Shown here piece by piece: positions 32,282 through 40,789 of a stretch of 64,000 nucleotides of DNA. The DNA comes from Mycobacterium kubicae. Its GTDB lineage: Bacteria; Actinomycetota; Actinomycetes; Mycobacteriales; Mycobacteriaceae. Location of the stretch: the NCBI RefSeq assembly GCF_015689175.1, contig NZ_CP065047.1, positions 5,828,001 to 5,892,000 on the forward strand, read 5' to 3'. The position numbers and the translations under genes are program-made. The notes under the pieces were generated by a model, which was not told where the DNA came from, did not search any database, and saw nothing but the letters and a program-made list of their open reading frames with translations. Within the stretch, counting starts at the first letter, position 1. Each line of letters begins with the position of its first letter.

Positions 32282-33067
32282 TCAGCGCCGTTCGCTTCCA
32301 TCGGGCCGCGGCGAGGTCACGCCGTCATATCCTCGCTTCTGCATCCGCTCGGCCAGTTCGGCGATGCGAAACTCCCTGGACTCGTCCGGCGTCGGCGCAC
32401 TGCCACCGAGGCGCCGCGGAACCCAGTACGCCCCCTGCGGGTGTGGGTACTCCTCTTGCACCTGGTAGAGCATCGCCTTCATCGACTGGCGCAGCACAGC
32501 ATTGAGGTGCTGGGCGTCGCCCTCTGGCCGCAGTGGTGTTCCGATCGCCACCGAAATCGGAATCTTGGTGCGCCACAACTGCTTTGGATGGTCCTTCGGC
32601 CAAATGCGGTGCGCCCCCCAGACAATCATGGGGATGAGTGGCACCTGCGCCTCCAACGCCATCCGGGCGGCGCCCGTCTTGAATTCCCGAAGCTCGTAGC
32701 TGCGGCTGATCGTCGCCTCCGGATGCAGTCCGACCAACTCACCCTCGCGCAAGCGCTGCACCGCAACCCCGAAGGCTTCCGACCCCGTGGTGCGGTCCAC
32801 CGGGATCAGCTGGGTGTGCTTGATGACGTAGTTGACCGCCTTCACGTCCTGCATCTCGGCCTTGATCATGAAGCGCAGCCGCCGTTTGCGTTCCAGGGCG
32901 GCCAGCGATGCCGGAATCCAGTCCACATAGCTGGTGTGGTTGAGCGCGATCAGGGCGCCGCCGCGCGCAGGGATGTTCTCCAGGCCGCGGTAGGTGATCT
33001 TGTTCCCGTTGAGTGCGACGACGGACGGAACGAGGAACTCCATCATTCGAAAAAATGGCTCGGCCAT
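32282..33067 (-). CDS. PlsC-type acyltransferase 1 of 3 (Rv3814c type)
   Basis: 261 aa lysophospholipid acyltransferase-family (1-acylglycerol-3-phosphate acyltransferase-like) protein. Catalytic NHTSYVDW (H-x4-D) lies near residue 40 and the phosphate-binding motif HPEATISRS near 110. The ATG at 33067 was chosen because MAEPFFRMMEFLVPS matches the known N-terminus; the open frame continues upstream only as a shadow of the next gene. It starts 4 bp after the stop of acyltransferase 2. The real acceptor is unknown; a role in phospholipid or envelope lipid synthesis is likely. Confidence 0.92.
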   Translation of the reverse strand: MAEPFFRMMEFLVPSVVALNGNKITYRGLENIPARGGALIALNHTSYVDWIPASLAALERKRRLRFMIKAEMQDVKAVNYVIKHTQLIPVDRTTGSEAFGVAVQRLREGELVGLHPEATISRSYELREFKTGAARMALEAQVPLIPMIVWGAHRIWPKDHPKQLWRTKIPISVAIGTPLRPEGDAQHLNAVLRQSMKAMLYQVQEEYPHPQGAYWVPRRLGGSAPTPDESREFRIAELAERMQKRGYDGVTSPRPDGSERR

Positions 33068-33071
33068 GTCT

Positions 33072-33839
33072 TCAGTTTCTCCTTCTTTGCCGCGACTCGC
33101 GCGGGATATGGTGCGCGGCCCTGGCCGCCGCCTCCTCCGCGTCCATCCGAGCCGCTTGCGCCACAGTCGGGGCGCCGCCGCCAAGCCGGCGCGGCACCCA
33201 GTACTCGCCCGCGGGATGCGGGTAATGCTGTTGGATCTGGTGCAGTAGCGAGGTCATCGACTCGCGGAGCACCTGGTTGGTCGCCCCGATGTCCTGGGCG
33301 GCCCGTAACGGCGGGCCGACTTGCACCGCGACCGGCACCTTGGCCCGACCAACATGGCGGGGCTGGCCCTTGGTCCAGATGCGTTGAGCTCCCCAGACGA
33401 TCAGCGGCACGATCGGGACGTCGGCTTCCCCGGCCATGCGCGCCGCACCCGTCTTGAACTCCTTGAGCTCGAAGCTGCGGCTGATGGTGGCCTCCGGGTA
33501 GACCCCGACCAACTCCCCTTCGCGGAGCCGCTGCACGGCGACCGCATAGGCGGCGGCTCCGGCGTCCCGGTCGACGGGGATGGTGCGGGTCCGCTTGATC
33601 AGGAAGTTCACGATCTTCACCCGCTGCATCTCGGCCTTGATCATGAAGCGGATCCGGCGATTTCCACGTCGTATGGCCAGCGCGGCCGGCAACCAATCGA
33701 CATAGCTGGTGTGGTTGATCGCCACCACCGCCCCACCCTCAGCGGGAATGTTTTCCGTCCCGCCGAAAGTGATCCGAGTTCCGGTGGCCCAGACCAGCAG
33801 CTTGGCCAGGATCTCGAGGGTGCGATAGGTCGGCTCCAC
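33072..33839 (-). CDS. PlsC-type acyltransferase 2 of 3 (Rv3815c type)
   Basis: 255 aa. It has the same architecture as its neighbours: NHTSYVDW, the RFMIKAEMQ segment, IPVDRD, VYPEATISRSFELKEFKTGAARMA, and the C-terminal YPHPAGEYWVPRRLGGGAPT block shared by all three. The three genes are separated by 3-4 bp, so they are one transcript made by tandem duplication. Specificity is unknown. Confidence 0.92.
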   Translation of the reverse strand: MEPTYRTLEILAKLLVWATGTRITFGGTENIPAEGGAVVAINHTSYVDWLPAALAIRRGNRRIRFMIKAEMQRVKIVNFLIKRTRTIPVDRDAGAAAYAVAVQRLREGELVGVYPEATISRSFELKEFKTGAARMAGEADVPIVPLIVWGAQRIWTKGQPRHVGRAKVPVAVQVGPPLRAAQDIGATNQVLRESMTSLLHQIQQHYPHPAGEYWVPRRLGGGAPTVAQAARMDAEEAAARAAHHIPRESRQRRRN

Positions 33840-33842
33840 GGG

Positions 33843-34619
33843 TCACTCCGGGGCGCCCGCGGGATGTGCTCGCTCGTCGCGGCGTGCCGCTCGCGCGGCG
33901 GAATCCTCGGCGTCCATGCGGGCAGCCTCGGCTAGCGAAGGAGCGCCGCCGCCGAGCCGGTGTGGCACCCAGAACTCACCCGCCGGATGCGGTCCGTACT
34001 GCTCTTGCGCACGCTCCAGCAGATGCTGCATGCGCGAATGCAACAAGGCGCTCAACTCCGGTACCGGCAGCGTCGGCTCGATCGGCTCGCCGACCACAAT
34101 CACGATCGGCACCTTGGGCCGGAACAGCTTCTTCGGGTGGCCCTTGGTCCAGATCCGCTGCGCACCCCAGATGATGTGGGGGATGATCGGCACCTGAGCC
34201 TCGACCGCCATCCGGGCCGCGCCGGACTTGAACTCTTTGATCTCGAAGCTGCGGCTGATGGTGGCCTCGGGATATACGCCGACGAACTCACCGGCTTTGA
34301 GCATCTCGACCGCGGCGGTGTAGGAGGCAGCGCCGTCTTCCCGGTCCACCGGAATGTGACGCAGGCTGCGCATGATCGGGCCGGTGACCTTGTGGTCGAA
34401 GACCTCTTGCTTGGCCATGAACCGCACCTTGCGGCCCAGCCCCTGCCGGTAGCTGGGCAAACCGGCAAGGGTGAAGTCGAGGTACCCGGTGTGGTTGATC
34501 GCGATGACACCGCCGCCGCTGGCAGGAAGGTTCTCCACCCCGGTGACGGTGATCTTCAGCCCCTGGATGCGAAAGATCAGGCGAGCAAGCTGAATGACAG
34601 TCGCGTATACCGGTTCCAC
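33843..34619 (-). CDS. PlsC-type acyltransferase 3 of 3 (Rv3816c type)
   Basis: 258 aa and first gene of the acyltransferase-HAD unit. Motifs are NHTGYLDF, HIPVDREDGA, VYPEATISRSFEIKEFKSGAARMA and HPAGEFWVPHRLGGGAPS. It is the most divergent copy in the acceptor-binding half (LAGLPSYRQGLGRKVRF), which suggests a different acceptor or chain-length preference. The promoter must lie in the 60 bp shared with the divergent kinase gene. Confidence 0.92.
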   Translation of the reverse strand: MEPVYATVIQLARLIFRIQGLKITVTGVENLPASGGGVIAINHTGYLDFTLAGLPSYRQGLGRKVRFMAKQEVFDHKVTGPIMRSLRHIPVDREDGAASYTAAVEMLKAGEFVGVYPEATISRSFEIKEFKSGAARMAVEAQVPIIPHIIWGAQRIWTKGHPKKLFRPKVPIVIVVGEPIEPTLPVPELSALLHSRMQHLLERAQEQYGPHPAGEFWVPHRLGGGAPSLAEAARMDAEDSAARAARRDERAHPAGAPE

Positions 34620-34679
34620 AGCTGTTCAGCCTAGTGCTCTTACCTGTCAGCCGCCTGAAGTGGTGAAGAGAGGAGTGGT

Positions 34680-35417
34680 TTGTCCTTCCCGTCCTCGCCG
34701 CCTCCGACCCCCGCGGTGGTCCGCCGGCTTGCTGGTGCCCGGCCGGTGCGCGCGGTGTGGGTCAACGAACTCGGCGGCGTCACCTACCGGGTGGACTCCG
34801 GTGCCGAGTTCGTCAAAGTGGCCCCCGCGGCGGCGGCCACCGACTTCGCCGACGAAGCGCGCCGGTTGCGCTGGGCGACGGCGTATGCGGCGGTTCCGGA
34901 TGTCCTGGGTGTCGGCGTCGACGATGGCTGGGCGTGGTTGCGCACCCGCGGGCTGCCTGGCCTGTCCGCGGTACACCCGCGCTGGCTGACCGCACCCCGT
35001 GCGGCGGTACGCGCGATCGGCGCGGGTTTGCGCACACTGCACGACAGCTTGCCGGTGCAGTCCTGCCCGTTCGACTGGTCGGCGGGCAGCCGGCTTGCGC
35101 ACCTGACGCCGACGGCGCGGGCGCGGCTGGGCCACCCGCCGCCGGTTGATCGGTTAGTGGTCTGCCATGGCGACGCCTGCGCACCGAACACGCTCATCGA
35201 CTCCGACGGCAACTGCTGCGGCCACGTGGACTTCGGCTCGTTGGGGGTGGCCGACCGGTGGTCCGACCTCGCCATAGCAACGTTGTCCCTGCAGTGGAAC
35301 TACCCGGGGCGACAATGGGAAACTGAATTCTTCGCCGCCTACGGAGCGCGCCCAGACCCGACGCGCCTGGACTACTACCGTCGGCTATGGGACGCCGAGG
35401 ATGCGCACCCGAGCTAA
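34680..35417 (+). CDS. Aminoglycoside phosphotransferase-family kinase (Rv3817 type)
   Basis: 245 aa, TTG start with AGAGGAG 4-5 nt upstream. It has the APH fold: N-lobe with VNELGGVTYRV, catalytic loop VCHGDACAPNTL (His-Gly-Asp...Asn) and the metal-binding Asp in CGHVDFGSLGVADRWSDLA. It resembles APH(3')-type enzymes, but in slow-growing mycobacteria the orthologue is a chromosomal core gene and need not act on antibiotics. Divergent from the acyltransferase operon. Confidence 0.9.
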   Translation: MSFPSSPPPTPAVVRRLAGARPVRAVWVNELGGVTYRVDSGAEFVKVAPAAAATDFADEARRLRWATAYAAVPDVLGVGVDDGWAWLRTRGLPGLSAVHPRWLTAPRAAVRAIGAGLRTLHDSLPVQSCPFDWSAGSRLAHLTPTARARLGHPPPVDRLVVCHGDACAPNTLIDSDGNCCGHVDFGSLGVADRWSDLAIATLSLQWNYPGRQWETEFFAAYGARPDPTRLDYYRRLWDAEDAHPS

Positions 35418-35478
35418 GCTCGGAGCTGTGCTTCGCGCTGCACAAGCGGGAGCAGAAGCGGTCCTGAGAAAGGTATTT

Positions 35479-37029
35479 GTGCAGGTCACCAGCGTCGGCC
35501 ACGCCGGCTTTCTGATTCAGACCCAGGCGGGCAGCATTCTGTGCGACCCCTGGGTCAACCCGGCGTACTTCGCCTCCTGGTTCCCCTTCCCGGACAACAG
35601 CACCCTGGATTGGGACGCACTGGGTGACTGCGATTACCTCTACGTCTCGCATCTGCACAAGGACCACTTCGACGCCAAGCATCTGGCGGCGCACGTCAAC
35701 AAGGACGCTGTCGTCCTGCTCCCGGACTTTCCGGTGCCCGATCTGCGAGTCGAGTTGGAGAAGCTGGGTTTCCACCGCTTCTACGAGACCACCGATTCGG
35801 TTAAGCACGAGCTGAGCGGGCCAAAAGGCGATCTCGAGATCATGATCATCGCGCTGCGCGCCCCGGCCGACGGGCCGATCGGTGACTCGGCGCTGGTGGT
35901 CTCCGACGGCACGACGACGGTGTTCAACATGAACGACGCGCGGCCCGTCGAGCTGGACGTGTTGGCCGCCGACTTCGGACACATCGACGTGCACCTGCTG
36001 CAGTACTCCGGGGCGATCTGGTACCCGATGGTCTACGACATGCCCGAACGCGCCAAGACGTCATTCGCCACCCAGAAGCGGCAGCGACAGATGGACCGCG
36101 CCCGGCAATACATCGGCCAAGTCGGGGCCACCTGGGTGGTGCCCTCGGCGGGTCCGCCGTGCTTCCTAGACCCGCAATTGCGCCATCTCAACGACGACTG
36201 CAACGATCCGGCCAACATCTTTCCCGACCAGATGGTGTTCCTGGCTCAGATGCGCGCGCACGGGCACGACCGCGGCCTGTTGCTCATCCCCGGGTCGACC
36301 GCCGATTTCACCGGGTCGACGCTGAACTCGCTGGACCACCCCATGCCCGAGGACCAGGTCGAAGCCATCTTCACTACCGGCAAGGCCGCCTACATCGCCG
36401 ACTACGCCGAGCGCATGGCACCGGTGCTGGCGGCGGAGAAGGCCGGCTGGGCACCGGCTACCGGTGAACCGCTGCTGGAGCCGCTGCGCGCATTGTTCGA
36501 ACCGATCATGTTGCAGAGCAACGAGATCTGCGACGGCATCGGCTACCCGGTCGAATTGGTCATCGGACCAGAAAGCGTCATCCTTGACTTTCCGAAACGG
36601 GCTGTGCGCGAACGAATTCCCGACGAGAAGGTGCGCTACGGATTCGAGATCGCACCCGAGCTGGTACGAACCGTGTTGCGCGACGACGAACCCGACTGGG
36701 TCAACACCATATTCTTGTCCACCCGATTCAAGGCCTGGCGAGTCGGCGGCTACAACGAATACCTGTACACCTTCTTCAAGTGCCTGAGCGACGAACGCAT
36801 CGCCTACGCCGACGGTTGGTTCGCCGAAACACACGACGACGCCGCGACCATCACCTTGGACGGGTGGGAGATTCAGCGTCGCTGCCCACACCTGAAAGCG
36901 GACTTGTCGAAATTCGGTGTGGTCGAAGGCGATACCTTGACCTGCAATCTGCATGGCTGGCAATGGCGCTTGGAAGACGGGCGCTGCCTCACCACGCGCG
37001 GACATGAGCTCCGGAGCAACCGGGCGTGA
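35479..37029 (+). CDS. Metallo-beta-lactamase fold protein with C-terminal Rieske [2Fe-2S] domain (Rv3818 type)
   Basis: 516 aa from a GTG at 35479 (GAAAGG 5 nt upstream), equal in length to Rv3818. The N-terminal half is a UlaG-like metallo-hydrolase fold: GHAGFLIQT, then YVSHLHKDHFDAKHL with the HxHxDH-type metal motif. The C-terminal Rieske domain binds its cluster through CPH and CNLHGW (Cys-x-His...Cys-x2-His). The combination recalls CMP-N-acetylneuraminate hydroxylase-like oxygenases. The substrate is unknown; sialic acid is unlikely. Its TGA overlaps the GTG of the next gene, so the two are coupled. Confidence 0.92.
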   Translation: MQVTSVGHAGFLIQTQAGSILCDPWVNPAYFASWFPFPDNSTLDWDALGDCDYLYVSHLHKDHFDAKHLAAHVNKDAVVLLPDFPVPDLRVELEKLGFHRFYETTDSVKHELSGPKGDLEIMIIALRAPADGPIGDSALVVSDGTTTVFNMNDARPVELDVLAADFGHIDVHLLQYSGAIWYPMVYDMPERAKTSFATQKRQRQMDRARQYIGQVGATWVVPSAGPPCFLDPQLRHLNDDCNDPANIFPDQMVFLAQMRAHGHDRGLLLIPGSTADFTGSTLNSLDHPMPEDQVEAIFTTGKAAYIADYAERMAPVLAAEKAGWAPATGEPLLEPLRALFEPIMLQSNEICDGIGYPVELVIGPESVILDFPKRAVRERIPDEKVRYGFEIAPELVRTVLRDDEPDWVNTIFLSTRFKAWRVGGYNEYLYTFFKCLSDERIAYADGWFAETHDDAATITLDGWEIQRRCPHLKADLSKFGVVEGDTLTCNLHGWQWRLEDGRCLTTRGHELRSNRA

Positions 37030-37364
37030 GGGCGCCGCAAACCTACGACGACGGCGTCGTTCAGTTGGACCGCTTCGCGGTCAACCTGTGCCGCTACCAC
37101 TTTCCATCCGGCACTGCCATGGTCATTCCTCTGGACCAGATCCGCGGTTATAAGGCCGAACCGCTGGGCTGGTTCACGGGCCGGTTCAACATCTGGGGCC
37201 GCCCGGATTTGCGGCGCTGGCTGCCCCTGGATCTGTACCGGCCGTTCAAGTCGACGATCATCACCTTCGAGGTGCCCGGGGCGCGTCCGCAGCCGGCCTG
37301 CACGCCGGCGCGACCGGACGACTTCGTCGCGCTGCTCGACGAACTGCTCAGCCAGCGGCGCTAG
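37026..37364 (+). CDS. Small conserved protein coupled to the Rieske gene (Rv3819 type)
   Basis: 112 aa, GTG start overlapping the Rieske stop by 4 bp. No known domain is recognised. Conserved-looking features are WFTGRFNIWGRPDLRRWLPLDLYRP and IITFEVPGARPQPACTPARPDD. The latter resembles the C-terminus of PH-like or DUF-type proteins that end in a DDF..LL..L helix. Coupling suggests it assists the Rieske protein. Confidence 0.85.
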   Translation: MRAPQTYDDGVVQLDRFAVNLCRYHFPSGTAMVIPLDQIRGYKAEPLGWFTGRFNIWGRPDLRRWLPLDLYRPFKSTIITFEVPGARPQPACTPARPDDFVALLDELLSQRR

Positions 37365-37367
37365 CGT

Positions 37368-38924
37368 TCACGCGTGCGCCAGCGCCGCCCGGCCGGCGTT
37401 GTATCCGGGAATGAACGTGATGCCTGGGCCGCCATGGCAGCCGGCGCTGCCCAGGTAGAGACCTTCGATCGGAAGGGGTTGGCCGAGAAAGCCTTTCGGG
37501 CCGGGCCGGTTGGGTCCGATCTGGTCCGAGTGGAACAGACCGTGGCAGTAGTCACCGCCGGGAGCGCCGAACATGACACCCATGTGCTTGGGCGTGAAGG
37601 TGGTGTGCCGGATGATGCTGCCGGCGAAATTCGGTGCCAGTCGGGTGATCTTGTCGATCACTCGCTGCCCCATATCGATCTTCGCCTGCCCGTAGTCGGC
37701 GTTGCCTTCGATCGGGAACCACAGCGCGAACGCCGAGGCGGCGTGCTTACCCGCGGGCGCGAGGCCGGGATCGTTCTGCGAGGGAATCTGCAACACGACG
37801 GTCGGGTCGGCCGGCACGATACCCCGACGGCAGTCTTCCCACTGCTGCTGGACTTCTTCGGGCGTGCAGAAGATCCCGATCGATGCCTGCATACTCGGGT
37901 CGTTCAGTGATTCGTACGGCGCAGTGAAGGCGGGCGCCTCCTCGAGCGCGAAGTGCATCTGCAGGTAGCTGCCGCGGTGGTCGATGCGCGCGTAGCGCTC
38001 CCGGACGTCGCCGGGCAGCGCCGCGGGGTCGATCAGGTCGTTGAGGGTCGCGTCAGGCGCGATCGCGGAGATGACGATGGGAGCGGTCAAGGTCTCCCCG
38101 GCCTCGGTGCGTACCCCGTTGACCTTGCCGGCCTCGACGAGGATCTCGGTCACCTTGGTGCGCAACCGAATCTCCCCACCGCCGCTGACCAGGGCGTCGG
38201 CCAAGTGTGCGGTCAGCGCGCCGATACCACCGCGCAACTTCTTCATCTGCATGGTGTCCCCGTCGGGGACGCCGAGCCCGAACGCGAGCGCTGCCGCACT
38301 GCCCGGGGTGGCCGGCCCGCGGTACAGAGTGTTGACCGCCAGTACGGTCATGGATCCGCGCAACGCGCCGTGCTTCTCCCGGTCGGGCAGATAGCGGTCC
38401 AGGACGTCGGTGACCGAACCGAACAGCATTTCGGTGATGGCCGAGCGCTCGAATTCGTTTGTCGCGCAGGCGTACATCTCATCGAGCGTCTTGGGCGGTG
38501 CGCCGGCCTCGAATCGGCCCAGGGCCCGGGTCGGCGCCTGCGCCCAGGCCATGAGCCCCGCCATGCCGTTGACCGCGTCAGCGCCGTGCACCTCGTTGAG
38601 GTGGGTGAACAGTTTGATCGGGTCGCTGTACTGGACCATCGGATCATCGCCCACACCCCGTAACGCCACCGACATCACGTCCAGGTCGATCGTGGGCAGG
38701 GTGTCCAGACCGAGCTCCTGCCGGACCACCGGGGCGGTCGGGAATTGCACCGAGCCGGCGATCTCGAAGTGATAGCCGTCGAAAAGCTCGACGGTAGAAG
38801 CCATTCCGCCGGCATAGCGCTTGGATTCCAAGCACACTGTCCGCAGGCCCGCCCGCTGCAGCAGCAGCGCCGCGGCCAGCCCGTTATGTCCTGCGCCGAT
38901 CACCACGGCATCGAAATCAGACAT
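37368..38924 (-). CDS. FAD-dependent phytoene-desaturase-like oxidoreductase (Rv3829c type)
   Basis: 518 aa. The ATG at 38924 has GGGAGGT 4 nt upstream and gives MSDFDAVVIGAGHNGLAAALLLQRAG, the dinucleotide-binding fold. KRYAGGMAST and the C-terminal LYLGSAGCHGGPGITFIPGYNAGRAA close the FAD site as in CrtI/PYROXD2-like enzymes. The substrate is unknown. An operator-like palindrome lies 37 bp upstream, matching the one before tetR, so TetR repression is likely. Its 3' end is 3 bp from the convergent Rv3819-like gene; in M. tuberculosis the sulfolipid cluster lies between the two. Confidence 0.9.
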   Translation of the reverse strand: MSDFDAVVIGAGHNGLAAALLLQRAGLRTVCLESKRYAGGMASTVELFDGYHFEIAGSVQFPTAPVVRQELGLDTLPTIDLDVMSVALRGVGDDPMVQYSDPIKLFTHLNEVHGADAVNGMAGLMAWAQAPTRALGRFEAGAPPKTLDEMYACATNEFERSAITEMLFGSVTDVLDRYLPDREKHGALRGSMTVLAVNTLYRGPATPGSAAALAFGLGVPDGDTMQMKKLRGGIGALTAHLADALVSGGGEIRLRTKVTEILVEAGKVNGVRTEAGETLTAPIVISAIAPDATLNDLIDPAALPGDVRERYARIDHRGSYLQMHFALEEAPAFTAPYESLNDPSMQASIGIFCTPEEVQQQWEDCRRGIVPADPTVVLQIPSQNDPGLAPAGKHAASAFALWFPIEGNADYGQAKIDMGQRVIDKITRLAPNFAGSIIRHTTFTPKHMGVMFGAPGGDYCHGLFHSDQIGPNRPGPKGFLGQPLPIEGLYLGSAGCHGGPGITFIPGYNAGRAALAHA

Positions 38925-38961
38925 GTTGACCTCCCAGCCTTGGAGGCTGGCATGCAGGAAA

Positions 38962-38985
38962 AGTTTTGTCAATTATGACGAAACT
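38962..38985. promoter_or_regulatory. TetR operator 1, before the FAD oxidoreductase gene
   Basis: Near-perfect palindrome: arms 38962-38971 (AGTTTTGTCA) and 38976-38985 (TGACGAAACT) around ATTA, one mismatch. It overlaps the tetR stop codon and lies 37 bp before the oxidoreductase ATG. It shares AGTTTTGTCAAT with operator 2. Confidence 0.7.
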
Positions 38986-39599
38986 GGGCCGCTGGTCCAG
39001 GTGTCGGAGATGCCCCCGCGCAACGATTCCAGCGCCACGTGACACACCCGCGCCAATTCGCCCAGGGACCGGTCACTGCCGAGCATCCAGGCTTCCATCG
39101 CTCCGAACACCGCCGCGGCGATGCAACGTGCGGTCACCGTGAAGTGCAGCCGCGTGTCCGGTGCTGACTGCGCCGCGCAGCTACGTCGTTGCAGCTGCTC
39201 CTGGATCGCGTCGGCGAAGTCGGCCTGGACCTCGCGGATGTGCCGGACGATCCGGCCCGGGTCCAGCTCGCCACCGCGCAGGGTGGCGATTTTGGCCACG
39301 GCCTCAACGTCGTACGGGAAGGCGAAGATCGCCGACTGCACCGAATCGATGATCGGTTCATCGGCCGGTCGGGCATCCAGCGCGGCGCGAAACCAGTTGA
39401 GTCCGGTGTAATCGGCAAACAACAGATCGTGCTTGGAACTGAAGTGGCGATAGAAGGTGCGCAGTGACACTCCGGCGTCGGAGGCGATCTGTTCGGCCGA
39501 TGTGTCTTCCACCCCTTGGGCCAGGAACCGCACCAGCGCCGCCTGGCGCAGCGCCTCCCGGGTGCGTTCGCTGCGCACCGTCTGCGCCGGCCGGACCAT
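38973..39599 (-). CDS. TetR-family regulator (Rv3830c type)
   Basis: 208 aa from the ATG at 39599 (MVRPAQTVRS); a start six codons upstream is possible. The N-terminal helix-turn-helix reads TSAEQIASDAGVSLRTFYRHFSSKHDLLF, followed by an all-helical ligand domain. It lies between two copies of the same palindrome: one in its own promoter, shared with the divergent DUF2834 gene, and one before the FAD oxidoreductase gene. It therefore probably represses itself and both neighbours. The ligand is unknown. Confidence 0.92.
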   Translation of the reverse strand: MVRPAQTVRSERTREALRQAALVRFLAQGVEDTSAEQIASDAGVSLRTFYRHFSSKHDLLFADYTGLNWFRAALDARPADEPIIDSVQSAIFAFPYDVEAVAKIATLRGGELDPGRIVRHIREVQADFADAIQEQLQRRSCAAQSAPDTRLHFTVTARCIAAAVFGAMEAWMLGSDRSLGELARVCHVALESLRGGISDTWTSGPVSS

Positions 39600-39636
39600 G
39601 GCTTGAAGGTACCCCAAACCGCCGTCGCGCAGGTTG

Positions 39637-39650
39637 TGTCAATATTGACA
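39637..39650. promoter_or_regulatory. TetR operator 2, between tetR and the DUF2834 gene
   Basis: TGTCAATATTGACA is a perfect 14-bp palindrome; read on the minus strand it continues AGTTTTGTCAAT as in operator 1. It sits in the 80-bp divergent spacer, 37 bp from the tetR ATG and 29 bp from the DUF2834 ATG. Confidence 0.8.
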
Positions 39651-39679
39651 AAACTTAAGACCGGGATGAGACTTCGCCC

Positions 39680-40162
39680 ATGGTTTCGCTTCTCGTCCAT
39701 GCAGTGCTCGGTATCGCTGTGGTGAGTTGGATTGTGGCGTCCAACGCGAAGGTGTTCGCCCGACCGGACGGCCAAGCCTGGTTCTCGCCGCTGGAGTTGG
39801 TCTACTACGTCGTCGGCATCGCGTCGGTCGCGCTGGGCTGGTACTTCAACATCCGCTTCGTCCGCGAGTACGCGCACGGGTCCACCAATCCGATCTGGGG
39901 CCCCGGTAGCTGGGCCGACTACATCAGGCTGATGTTCACCAATCCGGCCGCCGGTTCGGCGAGCCAGGATTACACGATCGCCAATGTCATTCTGTTGCCG
40001 CTGTTTTCGATCGTCGACGGCTATCGGCGCGGGTTGCGCCGGCCCTGGTTGTACTTTGTCGCGAGCTTGTTCACCAGCTTCGCGTTCGCGTTCGCCTTCT
40101 ACTTCGCCACCATCGAGCGACAGCACCGGCACGCCCAACCGCGACAGACGGTCGACGCCTAG
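39680..40162 (+). CDS. DUF2834-type membrane protein (Rv3831 type)
   Basis: 160 aa with four likely membrane segments (about 3-20, 38-58, 95-113 and 121-142). The central WADYIRLMFTNPAAGSASQDYTIAN segment resembles DUF2834 proteins. The function is unknown. It is divergent from tetR and shares its operator, so it probably belongs to the same regulon as the FAD oxidoreductase. Its stop overlaps the stop of the convergent methyltransferase gene by 4 bp. Confidence 0.85.
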   Translation: MVSLLVHAVLGIAVVSWIVASNAKVFARPDGQAWFSPLELVYYVVGIASVALGWYFNIRFVREYAHGSTNPIWGPGSWADYIRLMFTNPAAGSASQDYTIANVILLPLFSIVDGYRRGLRRPWLYFVASLFTSFAFAFAFYFATIERQHRHAQPRQTVDA

Positions 40163-40734
40163 GCAGCAATGGGTTTGCTGGCACGCCACCGCTGCCGACC
40201 GCCGGCGACGTCGACGCGGATGTCGGTGAAGCCGGCCGCTCCCAGCCGCCCGGGCAGTTCGTCCGGCGCGATCGGGTTGTAGGTGTCGGCGATATGGATC
40301 AGCCGGAAGGGCAGCGAGGGCACACCGTCGCTGCCGGCGAACGCGCCTCCGGGTTGCAGCACGCGGAACGCCTCGGCGAACAGCCGGTCCTGTAACACGG
40401 CGGTGGGAATGTGGTGCAGCATCGTGAAGCACACCACCGAAGTGAAGTGATCACTGGGCAGACCCGTTTCGGTGCCGTCACCATGAATGACACGCGCCCG
40501 GTCCCCATAGCGTCGGGTCAACCGTGCGGCCATCGAGCCGTCGACCTCCACGGCGGTCAGCGAGGTGGGCCGCTCGAGCAGCGCCCGCAGCGTCGCGCCA
40601 TAGCCGGGTCCGATCTCCAACGTCTCGCGGCCGAGGTCCACCCCGCTCAACGCCCACGGCAACAACTGGTCGGCCACCGCTTTCTCCCAGCCTGCTGAGC
40701 TGCAACGCATCCGGTGAAGCAAGTTCATCGCCAT
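40159..40734 (-). CDS. Class I SAM-dependent methyltransferase (Rv3832c type)
   Basis: 191 aa. Motif I is LEIGPGYGATLRALL, the acidic motif-II residue is in TAVEVDGSM, and motif IV/post-motif is VVCFTMLHHIP, FRVLQPGGAF. This is a small-molecule methyltransferase of the UbiE/MerA type; the substrate is not evident. Only 55 bp separate it from the divergent araC-type gene, which may regulate it. Confidence 0.9.
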   Translation of the reverse strand: MAMNLLHRMRCSSAGWEKAVADQLLPWALSGVDLGRETLEIGPGYGATLRALLERPTSLTAVEVDGSMAARLTRRYGDRARVIHGDGTETGLPSDHFTSVVCFTMLHHIPTAVLQDRLFAEAFRVLQPGGAFAGSDGVPSLPFRLIHIADTYNPIAPDELPGRLGAAGFTDIRVDVAGGRQRWRASKPIAA

Positions 40735-40789
40735 ACCGACGACGCTATGCCGACACCATCCCTGCAGACTTCCGATAATCTGCCTATAT

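Noticed and set aside
34680..35417. Acquired aminoglycoside resistance gene
   Set aside because: It is in its conserved place with normal base composition and no mobile element around it; it is a core APH-like kinase.
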